64,000 bases of DNA from Pigmentiphaga sp. H8 (GTDB lineage Bacteria; Pseudomonadota; Gammaproteobacteria; Burkholderiales; Burkholderiaceae_B): positions 558,001 to 622,000 of the forward strand of contig NZ_CP033966.1 of NCBI RefSeq assembly GCF_003854895.1. The letters run 5' to 3'. Shown here in pieces: positions 7,509 to 14,737 of this stretch (positions are counted from its first letter, which is position 1; every line of letters starts with the position of its first letter). A program made the position numbers and the translations under genes. The notes below the pieces were generated by a model that was not told where the DNA came from, did no database searches, and was given only the letters and a program-made list of their open reading frames with translations.

Positions 7509-8540
7509 CTAGTCGAGGACCTTGCCGTCCACGACCATGTCCCGCCCGTCCAGGCTGACGGTGCAGCGGCGCAGCGGGATGTCGATGTGGCAGGCGGTGG
7601 TGCGGCTGCCGCCGGCCTCGTTGTTGGGTCCGAGCGAGAACAGGAAGTTGCCTTCGAATGCGCGCGCATCCATGCCTATCGTGGCCTCGCGGTCGTAGAG
7701 CCCAAGTGTGGACCAGCGGGCGCGCGGCTGCAATCCCCAGCCTATGTGCGAGATCGCGTAGGCCTCGGGGTCGTCGAAGGACGCCATGTAATCGTTGAGC
7801 AGATCGGCGGACAGGCCGCCCTCGATGCGCACGGCGTAGCCGTTCTCCACCGTGAGCGTGATGGGGTCGTCCACGTAGCATTTCTGCGGCAGGAGGATGT
7901 CGCCGCGGTCGATCACGATGCGGCCGCTGGCGCCGCCTTCGTCGGGCCAGGTCAGCGCGAAGCCGCTGGGCCAGTGGTCCCAGCGCCCGGGTTCGTCGAC
8001 GAAACCGTATTCGCTGATGGCGGGGAACTCGCCCAGGGGGCAGCGCAGGTCGGTGCCGGCGGCCGAGCGCACGCGCATCTCGCGGGCGGCCTGGATGCGC
8101 GCCGCGGCGGCGGTGACCCGGGTCTTGTCCTCCTGGGTGGGGACCATGCGCATCAGCACTTCGGGCGGTTCGACCGCCAGCAGGATCCTGGTGCCGGTTT
8201 GCAGTATCTCGTGCTGCTCGGGCGAGAAGAGCAGGGTCATCAGGTCCAGGACGAGGTCGCTGGCCTTCAGGGCGGCGATGGCGGCGCGGTTGCCGGTCAG
8301 CGGCGTCGTGCCCAGGTAGGCCAGCGCGTCCCGGCTCAAGGCCTTGTCGCCGTTGACCGGCGGCAGGTCCAGCCGGTTGACGATGGCCCCCAGGGACTGC
8401 GCGGCGATGGTGGCGCACGACAGGGTCTGCGGATGGGTGGACGCGCTGGTCAGGATGGTCACGGTCTGCTCCGCCTCCAGGCGGGACAGCGTCAGCACCT
8501 GGCGCCAGGCTTCGATGAACGGATAGTCGCTGATGGCCAT
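7509..8540 (-). CDS. nicX: 2,5-dihydroxypyridine 5,6-dioxygenase (NicX-like)
   Basis: A 343-residue iron(II) extradiol-type dioxygenase that opens 2,5-dihydroxypyridine to N-formylmaleamate. His265, His318 and Asp320 fall at exactly the positions reported as iron ligands in Pseudomonas putida NicX (SHIGWGLQP and CHIDIPL). The SGFALTWPDE segment and LLAVEPPEVL are also shared. The ATG at 8540 has AGGAG eight to nine bases before it and is preferred to an ATG 15 bases upstream. It lies between nicD and nicF homologues. Ring opening of 2,5-dihydroxypyridine is shared by nicotinate and picolinate degradation, so this gene does not by itself tell which acid is degraded. Confidence 0.96.
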   Translation of the reverse strand: MAISDYPFIEAWRQVLTLSRLEAEQTVTILTSASTHPQTLSCATIAAQSLGAIVNRLDLPPVNGDKALSRDALAYLGTTPLTGNRAAIAALKASDLVLDLMTLLFSPEQHEILQTGTRILLAVEPPEVLMRMVPTQEDKTRVTAAAARIQAAREMRVRSAAGTDLRCPLGEFPAISEYGFVDEPGRWDHWPSGFALTWPDEGGASGRIVIDRGDILLPQKCYVDDPITLTVENGYAVRIEGGLSADLLNDYMASFDDPEAYAISHIGWGLQPRARWSTLGLYDREATIGMDARAFEGNFLFSLGPNNEAGGSRTTACHIDIPLRRCTVSLDGRDMVVDGKVLD

Positions 8541-8556
8541 GGTCGTACTCCTCATA

Positions 8557-8583
8557 GCGCGCGCAAGCGCGTAGGGGTGGGCC
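8557..8583 (-). repeat. Fragment of the dispersed intergenic repeat beside nicD
   Basis: GCGCGCGCAAGCGCGTAGGGGTGGGCC matches the distal third of the 80-bp repeat found after tuf, rpsK, rpsD and rpoA. It abuts the nicD stop codon (8584-8586) and fills most of the 43-base nicD-nicX gap. The GGATCCGGC half is missing. Strand is given relative to operon transcription. Confidence 0.6.
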
Positions 8584-9411
8584 TCACACCGGAGTGCCCA
8601 GGAAAGTGCCGAAGGCCCGATAGAAGCCTTCCTCGTTGTCCCACGGGATCATGTGGCCGGCGTCGGGCACGCGCACGGCCTGCATCGAGGCCAGGTGGCG
8701 CCCGAACTCCGCCACGTCGGCGTCCTCGACCACGCCGCCCCGCTCGGCGGTCATCAGCAGCACGGGCTGGCTGATCGCGGGCAGGTCGGCGTGGATGTCG
8801 TCGGTATGGAAACCCTCGAAGCTGGCCAGCACCGCTTCCTCGTCGCAGGTGTGCAGCCATTCGGCGCGCAGCCGCAGCTGTTCCTCGGTCCAGGTGGGGC
8901 AGAACTCGCGCATGGCGGTCCAGTCCATGCCGGCGCGCGCGGCCTTCATCGAGTCGACGTACCAGGGCAGCTTGGCGGGGTAGGGGCGGCGTCCGGGGCC
9001 GGAAACCGGCGGGTCGACCGCCACCAGGCGGACCATGGCGGGCATGCCGATGCGCGCGGCGCGCAGGCCGATGCGGGCGCCCATGGAATGGCCCACCACG
9101 CTGGCGCGCGCCAGGCCCAGCGCTTCGACCAGCGCGATCAGGTCCTCGGCCTGGGCGTCCAGGCTGTAGTCCAGGCCGGGGGCCGCGGTGGACAGGCCGC
9201 GGCCTCGCACGTCGAGGACATAGGTATCGAAATGCCGGCCCAGGCGTTCACCCACGAAGCCCCAGGTGATGGCGGGGCTGGTGATGCCGGGGACGACGAT
9301 GACAGGGTCGCGCGAGGCGCGTTCGCCGTCGGCGCCGCCGTAGCGCAGATAGTGCTGGCGGATGCCGTTGGCGCGCACGTTGGCGCCGTAAAGAAGTTGG
9401 CTGTTCGACAT
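8584..9411 (-). CDS. nicD: N-formylmaleamate deformylase (NicD-like alpha/beta hydrolase)
   Basis: A 275-residue alpha/beta hydrolase converting N-formylmaleamate to maleamate and formate. The nucleophile is Ser109 in GHSMGA, the acid Asp133 (VAVDPPVSGPG) and the base His253 (DAGHMIPWD). The 24-residue Ser-Asp spacing and the segments ANGIRQHYLRYGG, PGITSPAITWGF and KLPWYVDS match P. putida NicD as I know it. The start at 9411 gives the family N terminus; the longer upstream frame adds unrelated sequence. It lies downstream of the decarboxylase gene (82-base gap) and upstream of nicX. The gene order therefore follows the pathway loosely in reverse. Confidence 0.95.
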   Translation of the reverse strand: MSNSQLLYGANVRANGIRQHYLRYGGADGERASRDPVIVVPGITSPAITWGFVGERLGRHFDTYVLDVRGRGLSTAAPGLDYSLDAQAEDLIALVEALGLARASVVGHSMGARIGLRAARIGMPAMVRLVAVDPPVSGPGRRPYPAKLPWYVDSMKAARAGMDWTAMREFCPTWTEEQLRLRAEWLHTCDEEAVLASFEGFHTDDIHADLPAISQPVLLMTAERGGVVEDADVAEFGRHLASMQAVRVPDAGHMIPWDNEEGFYRAFGTFLGTPV

Positions 9412-9493
9412 GAAGGGCTCGCTGTAAGGAAGAGGCCGCCGTATCAATGAACAGGCGCCGGCCGGCATGGCCGGGATCGCCGTCGGTTGTGGG

Positions 9494-10462
9494 TCACAGG
9501 CCCAGGATACGGGCCGCGTTGCCATGGCAGATGGCTTCGAGCTGGGCGCGCTCCAGGGGGGCGGTGTCGATGAAGCGGGCGGCGGCCTCGGTCGATTCGT
9601 ACGGGTAGTCGACCGAGAACATCACGGCATCGACGCCCATCTCGCCCACCGCGCCTACCAGCGTGGGATGCGAGCACACGCCCGAGGTGGTGATGAGCAG
9701 GTTGGAGCCGATGTATTCGGACGGCCGCCGTTTCAGGCTGATGCCGTAGGGGTAGGCGGCGAAGCGGCTGTCGAAGCGCCAGCGCTGGAAGGGCAGGCCC
9801 TCGCCCATGTGGCCCAGGATGACCTTGAGCCGGGGGAAACGGTCGAACACGCCGCCGAACACCATGCGCAGCGCGTGGCTGGCGGTCTCGACGCCCCAGC
9901 CCCAGCTGGCGCCGGCCAGCACCGGCGCGCCGTCCAGCGCGTGCAGCGGCTTCCACGGGTCGATGGGGTGCAGGTACATGGGCACGTCCAGTTCCTGCAT
10001 CCGTTCCCAGAACGGATCGTACTCGCGGCCTTCGTAGTAGCGTCCCAGCGTGTGGCCGTTCACCAGCGAGCCCTTGAATCCCAGTTGCTTCACGCTGCGT
10101 TCCAGTTCGCGCGCCGCCTCGTGCGGATCGTGCATGGGCAGCATGGCGAAGCCGGCGTAGCGGTCAGGCCGCCGCGCGATCCGCTCGGCCAGGAAGTCGT
10201 TGTTCTCGCGCGCCCGGCGCAGCGCGAGCGCGGTGTCGGGTTCGGCCTGCACGCCCGGGCCGGACTGGGACAGCACGACGAGCTCGATGCCCGCGCGGTC
10301 CATTTCATCGAGCCGCAGCGTGTCGAAGTCGGCCAGCCGCTGGCCCAGCTCCTTCATGGTGGCCGGGTCGATGAAGTTCAGGAAGGCTTTCGAGTAGGTC
10401 TCGAAGCCCGGCATCATGAAGTGTTCTTCCAGTGCGATCTTGCGTAGGGTAGTCAATTCCAT
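9494..10462 (-). CDS. Amidohydrolase-family decarboxylase (gamma-resorcylate / 3,6-dihydroxypicolinate decarboxylase type)
   Basis: A 322-residue TIM-barrel metal enzyme of the amidohydrolase-2 family. The metal site reads Glu12 and His14 in ALEEHF, a His in MYLHPIDP, a His in ILGHMGEG and an Asp in FSVDYPYES. The E-x-H start, rather than H-x-H, is that of non-oxidative decarboxylases for gamma-resorcylate and 2,3-dihydroxybenzoate. It argues against ACMS decarboxylase. In this operon the expected reaction is 3,6-dihydroxypicolinate to 2,5-dihydroxypyridine plus carbon dioxide, as for PicC of the picolinate pathway. AGGAGG is only one base from the ATG at 10462, and a TTG at 10456 has better spacing, so the true start may be two codons later. 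It follows the oxygenase beta gene by 5 bases. Confidence 0.87.
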   Translation of the reverse strand: MELTTLRKIALEEHFMMPGFETYSKAFLNFIDPATMKELGQRLADFDTLRLDEMDRAGIELVVLSQSGPGVQAEPDTALALRRARENNDFLAERIARRPDRYAGFAMLPMHDPHEAARELERSVKQLGFKGSLVNGHTLGRYYEGREYDPFWERMQELDVPMYLHPIDPWKPLHALDGAPVLAGASWGWGVETASHALRMVFGGVFDRFPRLKVILGHMGEGLPFQRWRFDSRFAAYPYGISLKRRPSEYIGSNLLITTSGVCSHPTLVGAVGEMGVDAVMFSVDYPYESTEAAARFIDTAPLERAQLEAICHGNAARILGL

Positions 10463-10467
10463 TCCTC

Positions 10468-10989
10468 CTAGACGGGGTAGACCAGGTCGTTGGCGATTAC
10501 CGACGATTCGTGGACAACCTGCCGTTCGCGCAGCAGCAGTTCGTCGCCGTCGCGGATGAACCGGTCGTGGTAGGTGCCGGCCAGGTGCAGCGTGGTGGGG
10601 CCTTCGACCAGGGTCTGGAACAGCACGTAATTGCATTGGACCCAGATTTCCTGTCCTTCCTCGCCGACGATGCGGGGGGCGGACAGGAGATGAGTCATGG
10701 TGCGGGGCGCGAACATCTGCGTGCGCGAGATCGCCACCGCCCGGTCGTGCAGCATGGGGCGTCCCTCGGCATAGACCAGCCCCACCGGCATGTCCAGCTC
10801 GGCGTTTTCTCGTGCGGTGATCCGGTAGATGCAGTCCTCGGTGAAGAAGCGCGGCCATTCCTCGATGTGGCCGCTGTCCAGCACCGCGCAGTACTCGATG
10901 TTGAAATGCTCGACCAGCGGCCGCAGCTCCGCCGCCCGCCGTGCGTCCACGCGCGAGGGCGCATAGCCTGAAAGCTGCAATGTCATCAT
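10468..10989 (-). CDS. Rieske oxygenase small (beta) subunit, NTF2-like
   Basis: A 173-residue protein of the aromatic-ring-hydroxylating dioxygenase beta family (SnoaL/NTF2 fold). Recognisable segments include YCAVLDSGHIEEWPRFFTED, YAEGRPMLHDRA and HLAGTYHDRF. It has no cofactor and packs against the alpha subunit. The ATG at 10989 overlaps the alpha-subunit stop (ATGATGA), giving coupled translation. An in-frame ATG at 11001 would add four residues. The alpha, beta, ferredoxin and reductase genes are contiguous, so the whole three-component oxygenase is encoded here. It probably hydroxylates the hydroxypicolinate-type intermediate before decarboxylation. Confidence 0.9.
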   Translation of the reverse strand: MMTLQLSGYAPSRVDARRAAELRPLVEHFNIEYCAVLDSGHIEEWPRFFTEDCIYRITARENAELDMPVGLVYAEGRPMLHDRAVAISRTQMFAPRTMTHLLSAPRIVGEEGQEIWVQCNYVLFQTLVEGPTTLHLAGTYHDRFIRDGDELLLRERQVVHESSVIANDLVYPV

Positions 10990-12281
10990 GCTTTTTTCCA
11001 TCCCATGACTTCTCTGTAGTACTGGTACATGCCGCGTATGGCGGCTTCCGAGATCAGCGACGTGGCCGTGCCGACGTTGCCCGCGTCCAGCTTCACGACG
11101 TTCATGTCCAGGCTGCTGCGGCGCACGCCCTCCTGCACGAATTTCATGGCCTCGTTGTCCTCCAGGCCCAGAAAGCCCGCGGGCCCCATCAGGTTGCCCT
11201 GGCGCAGGCGGTGCCGGGTCATCTCGGGCGTGTCGTCCTCGTAGCCGAACATGGTCCAGATCATCAGCATGCTGTGGGGGCCGTTGGGCACGATCTGGCG
11301 CACGCCCAGCGTGTTCATCTCGCGCTGCACGACCAGGTTGGGCCAGATGGTCTGCATGGTGACCGACCAGGGAGAGTCGAATTCCTTCACGAACTCCAGG
11401 AAGCGGTCGTCCTGCAGCCGCATGCCGTCGTGGAAGGAGCGCATCTCCTTCTTGTTCTCCTCGCTGACGGCGGCGTACTTGTCTTCCTTCTTGGCCGAGG
11501 CCATGGTGCCGTGCCGGTGGTGCACCGGGTCGGCGATCATGGCCGAATCGTTGCCCGCGACCAGCAGGCCGAACACCACCAGGAACGAGTGCAGCAGCGT
11601 GGCGTGGTACGGATCCTTCAGGTTCTCGTGATACATCTTCCAGTTGCAGGGCAGTTCGTTCTTGTAATAGCCCAGGATCTTGAGCGGCTTGCCGGGAAAG
11701 ACGACGTCGAAGTCCTTCAGGATCTCGGGCGTCAGGTATTCCTCCAGCGGCTCCACGTCGGGCGAGTACGACGCGAAGACCACGCCGTGCCGGGTCGTGA
11801 CGTGCAGCCTGAGCAGGCCGTGTTCTTCATTGCGGAACTCGCGCGGCATGCCGCCCTGCTTGTTCACGCCGCGCTTGAAGGGGATGCCCTGCAGGTTGCC
11901 CTTCAGGTCGTAGGACCACTGGTGATAGGGGCAGACGAATTCCTTCGCGTGGCCCCGGCTGCTGCGGCAGAATTCCGCGCCCCGGTGCGCGCAGCGGTTC
12001 TCGAAGACGTGGATGCTGCCGTCGTCGGCGCGCGAGACCACGACGGGCACGGGACCGACGTAGGAACGCTTGTAGTCGCCCGGGTTGGGGATCTCGGCCT
12101 CCAGCGCGACGAAGTTCCACGAGCGGCCCTTGAAGACGCGCTCCATCTCGCGCTCGTACACCGATTGGCTGGTGTAGACCCAGTCGGGAATCAGGTGGTC
12201 GTCCGCCGGCCAGGCATAGTCGTCGGCGGGACCGTTCTTGGCGCCGACCGTGTAGTCGAGGATTTCCTGGTTCTTGTACAT
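10986..12281 (-). CDS. Rieske-type aromatic ring-hydroxylating oxygenase, alpha subunit
   Basis: A 431-residue catalytic subunit. The Rieske cluster ligands are Cys97, His99 (CAHRGAEF), Cys117 and His120 (CPYHQW). The mononuclear iron site is His226 and His231 in DPYHATLLH, with a distal Asp expected near the C terminus. The start at 12281 has AAGGAAG at good spacing; the upstream frame overlaps the reductase gene and is spurious. With the adjacent beta, ferredoxin and reductase it forms a three-component enzyme. In the homologous picolinate route a multicomponent oxygenase converts 6-hydroxypicolinate to 3,6-dihydroxypicolinate; I infer the same or a very close reaction here. Confidence 0.94.
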   Translation of the reverse strand: MYKNQEILDYTVGAKNGPADDYAWPADDHLIPDWVYTSQSVYEREMERVFKGRSWNFVALEAEIPNPGDYKRSYVGPVPVVVSRADDGSIHVFENRCAHRGAEFCRSSRGHAKEFVCPYHQWSYDLKGNLQGIPFKRGVNKQGGMPREFRNEEHGLLRLHVTTRHGVVFASYSPDVEPLEEYLTPEILKDFDVVFPGKPLKILGYYKNELPCNWKMYHENLKDPYHATLLHSFLVVFGLLVAGNDSAMIADPVHHRHGTMASAKKEDKYAAVSEENKKEMRSFHDGMRLQDDRFLEFVKEFDSPWSVTMQTIWPNLVVQREMNTLGVRQIVPNGPHSMLMIWTMFGYEDDTPEMTRHRLRQGNLMGPAGFLGLEDNEAMKFVQEGVRRSSLDMNVVKLDAGNVGTATSLISEAAIRGMYQYYREVMGWKKA

Positions 12282-12303
12282 CGTGCTTCCTTTCGTTCCG
12301 GGT

Positions 12304-13581
12304 CTAGGCGGACGCCGGGCCCAGGGCCAGGCGCGCAAGCTGTTTGGCGGGGATGGCGGGGTCGGCCAGTGTTTCGGGCGGGCAGGCCAGGCGGCGGCCC
12401 AGCACGCCGCGGAAGGCGCGCAGGTCGCCGCCGGCGTTGATGGCGACGGCGTGGACCAGACGGTCGCCGTCGATGCCGAAAAGCATGGCCTTGCCCGGCT
12501 CCTGGCCTTCCGGCAACTGGCCGCGCAGCCGGTAGGACAGGCCGGGCGCGCCATGGCCCAGCATCTGGATGTTGCAGCCGAACTGATCGGTCCAGAACCA
12601 GGGCGGCGGCGACGGTTCGGCATCCTGGCCCAGCATGGCAGCCGCGGCGATGCGCGCCTGTTCGTTGGCGTTCTGCCAGGATTCGAGGCGGCGGTGCATG
12701 CCGGTGGCGGCATCGAAGCCGCTGACGCAATCGCCCGCGGCGTAGACGCCTTCGGCGCTGGTGCGGCAGCGCGCGTCCACCCGAATGCCGCCGTTGCCGG
12801 CATCGATCAGCAATCCGGCTTCGCGCGCCAGCGCCACGCTGGGCACCTGGCCCACGGCCACCACGGCCAGTTCCGCGCGCAGCTCGCCCGCGTCCGCCAG
12901 CGTGGCGGCGATTCCGCCGGCGACGGGGGCCAGGTGCGCCAGCTTCGCGTCCAGGTGCAGGCGCACGCCATGGGCCCGGGCGCGCGCGGCCAGCCAGCGC
13001 GAGACCTCGGCCGGCATCGCGCGGCCCAGCAGCGCCGGCCCCAGCTCGACCACGGTCACGTCCAGGCCCAGCGCGCGGGCGGTGGAGGCGATCTCCAGCC
13101 CCAGGAAGCCGCCGCCGATCACCAGCATGCTGCCCGAGGCGCGCAGGGCCGCGCGCAGGCCCTGCGCGTCGTCCAGCGTGCGCAGGTAGTGCACGCCCGG
13201 CGTGCCGGGCGGCAGGGCCGGCAGGACGCGGGCGTCGCCGCCGGTGGCGAGCAGGCAGGCGCGGTAGGGCTGGACCGTGCCGTCGTCCAGGTGCAGTTCG
13301 CGCCGCGCGGGATCGAGCCGGACGACGCGCCGGCCCGCTTTCAGCGCGACGCCGGCCTGGACCTGGAAAGGCTCGGGCAGCAGGCCGATGTCCGGCAACT
13401 GTTCGTCGGCCAGCACGGCCTTGGAAAGGGGCGGGCGTTCGTAGGGCGCATGGGGCTCGTCGCCGATCAGGACCAGTTCGCCGGCATGGCCGAGTTCGCG
13501 CAGGGCGCGCGCCGCCATGGCGCCGGCCTGTCCCGCGCCGACGATGACCAGGGGCGCGGCGGTGTCATTCGACGGCGACAT
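12304..13581 (-). CDS. Rieske oxygenase ferredoxin reductase (FAD, NADH)
   Basis: A 425-residue pyridine nucleotide-disulfide-type oxidoreductase. It has an FAD Rossmann motif VGAGQAGAMAA at about residue 15, an NAD motif VIGGGFLGLEIAS at about 150 and a second FAD motif YAAGDCVSG at about 280. It has the C-terminal reductase domain of BphA4-type enzymes. The start at 13581 overlaps the 3' end of the ferredoxin gene by 17 bases. It passes electrons from NADH to the Rieske ferredoxin encoded just upstream, and on to the oxygenase encoded just downstream. Soluble and cytoplasmic; no signal peptide. Confidence 0.93.
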   Translation of the reverse strand: MSPSNDTAAPLVIVGAGQAGAMAARALRELGHAGELVLIGDEPHAPYERPPLSKAVLADEQLPDIGLLPEPFQVQAGVALKAGRRVVRLDPARRELHLDDGTVQPYRACLLATGGDARVLPALPPGTPGVHYLRTLDDAQGLRAALRASGSMLVIGGGFLGLEIASTARALGLDVTVVELGPALLGRAMPAEVSRWLAARARAHGVRLHLDAKLAHLAPVAGGIAATLADAGELRAELAVVAVGQVPSVALAREAGLLIDAGNGGIRVDARCRTSAEGVYAAGDCVSGFDAATGMHRRLESWQNANEQARIAAAAMLGQDAEPSPPPWFWTDQFGCNIQMLGHGAPGLSYRLRGQLPEGQEPGKAMLFGIDGDRLVHAVAINAGGDLRAFRGVLGRRLACPPETLADPAIPAKQLARLALGPASA

Positions 13582-13873
13582 AGACGGCCTCGTCCTCGAC
13601 CTTGACCGGATAGATCCGGATGGGCTGCGTGGCCGGCGCGCAGCGCGGCTCGCCGGTGCGCAGGTCGAACTGCGCCTGGTGCAGCGGGCACTCCACGCAG
13701 CCGTCCTCGACATAGCCGTCGGTCAGCAGCGCATATTGATGGGTGCAGACGTTGTCGGCGGCGAAGAACTCGCCGCCGCTGCGGAACAGGGCGAGGTCGC
13801 GGCCGTCCAGCTTGAACGGCATGCCGGCGTCGTCTTCGACTTCGTCCACCGCGGCGATTCGTGTCCAGTTCAT
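13565..13873 (-). CDS. Rieske [2Fe-2S] ferredoxin of the ring-hydroxylating oxygenase
   Basis: A 102-residue Rieske ferredoxin. The cluster ligands appear as CTH (NVCTHQYALLTDG) and CPLHQ (VECPLHQAQFDLRTG), the 2Cys-2His pattern of BphA3-type carriers. The size is normal. It carries electrons from the reductase encoded next to the oxygenase alpha subunit. An operator-like site TCAGTATGCTGAA lies 15 bases before its ATG, so an internal promoter controlled by the MarR protein may start here and separate oxygenase expression from the molybdenum hydroxylase genes upstream. Confidence 0.94.
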   Translation of the reverse strand: MNWTRIAAVDEVEDDAGMPFKLDGRDLALFRSGGEFFAADNVCTHQYALLTDGYVEDGCVECPLHQAQFDLRTGEPRCAPATQPIRIYPVKVEDEAVYVAVE

Positions 13874-13887
13874 GATGCTTCCGTTTA

Positions 13888-13900
13888 TCAGTATGCTGAA
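13888..13900. promoter_or_regulatory. Operator-like site before the Rieske ferredoxin gene
   Basis: TCAGTATGCTGAA contains the core CAGTAnnCTG also seen before marR and in the palindrome at 20561-20612. It lies 15 to 27 bases upstream of the ferredoxin start, in the 64-base gap after coxG, where a promoter could be blocked. A binding role is inferred from recurrence only. Confidence 0.5.
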
Positions 13901-13937
13901 TTTCGTGGTGCGGCCCCAAGCACGGGGCCGGCGTGGG

Positions 13938-14720
13938 CTAGCGGCGGCCGAACAGCCCGCCCACGCCTTGCTTGAATTGGGACCAGAACGCCTTCATGCC
14001 TATGCTGAGCATGTTCAGTTCCTGGGGCGGCGGCGTGGTTCGGCTCGCGCCGCGCCGGTTCTGGTTCAGGGCCTGCTGCGTGGCCGCCAGCACCGCTTGC
14101 GCCTGGGCCAGCACGGCCTGCGCCTGCAGCAGCAGGGCCTGGGCTTCGGGCGATGCGGGCGCGCTGCCCGAACCCGTGGCCGGCCGGGGCGCGGCCGCCT
14201 CGTCCTGCATCGTGGCGGCGGGCCGCGCGGGCGCCCCGGGCACGGCCGGTTCGGCGGCATCGGCGTCGTCCTGCAGGGACGCGGCCAGGTTGTGCTCGAA
14301 CTGCTTGAGGATGTGGCCCGCGACTTCGGCGATCATGCCGCTGCCGCGCCCATACTGCGCCACCGCGCCCGACAGCTGCAACTGGGTGGTGACGGTGACG
14401 TCGGTGCCGCCGCCGGCGGCGGGGACCAGCGCGAAGCTGAATTCCGACTGGGCCGACCCACGGCCCTTGGGGTCGAGACCGGAGCCGCGCAGCCAGGCGA
14501 TGTGCTGCGCATCGTCCTTGCGTACCAGTTCGGCCTGGCCGTCGAAGGCCAGCTTGATCGGGCCCAGTTTGACCGACACCGAGCCCAGGTACTTGTCGTC
14601 GCCCAGCGCTTCCTTGAGCCGGGCTCCGGGCAGGCAGGGCAGGATGCGGGGAACGTCCAGCATCAGTTTCCAGGTTTCTTCCAGCGGCAGCGGGACGTGA
14701 AAGCGATTGGTGAATTCCAT
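13938..14720 (-). CDS. CoxG-like SRPBCC protein linked to a molybdenum hydroxylase
   Basis: A 260-residue protein. Residues 1 to about 150 form a CoxG/SRPBCC domain (EFTNRFHVPLPLEETWKLM, LPCLPGARL). After it comes a low-complexity Ala/Pro stretch, then about 28 residues rich in Gln and Ala with an internal repeat (QAQAVLA twice), then a short amphipathic tail ending GVGGLFGRR. In carboxydotrophs CoxG ties CO dehydrogenase to the membrane. Relatives beside other molybdenum hydroxylases probably do the same or help electron transfer to quinone. It ends 17 bases after the large-subunit gene and is co-transcribed with it. No SD sequence is obvious before the ATG at 14720. Confidence 0.85.
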   Translation of the reverse strand: MEFTNRFHVPLPLEETWKLMLDVPRILPCLPGARLKEALGDDKYLGSVSVKLGPIKLAFDGQAELVRKDDAQHIAWLRGSGLDPKGRGSAQSEFSFALVPAAGGGTDVTVTTQLQLSGAVAQYGRGSGMIAEVAGHILKQFEHNLAASLQDDADAAEPAVPGAPARPAATMQDEAAAPRPATGSGSAPASPEAQALLLQAQAVLAQAQAVLAATQQALNQNRRGASRTTPPPQELNMLSIGMKAFWSQFKQGVGGLFGRR

Positions 14721-14737
14721 GGCGTCTGCGATCGGAG

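Noticed and set aside
9494..10462. ACMS decarboxylase, suggested by the nearby 3-hydroxyanthranilate dioxygenase-like gene
   Set aside because: The first metal motif is E-x-H (ALEEHF), not H-x-H, so it fits the gamma-resorcylate decarboxylase branch.
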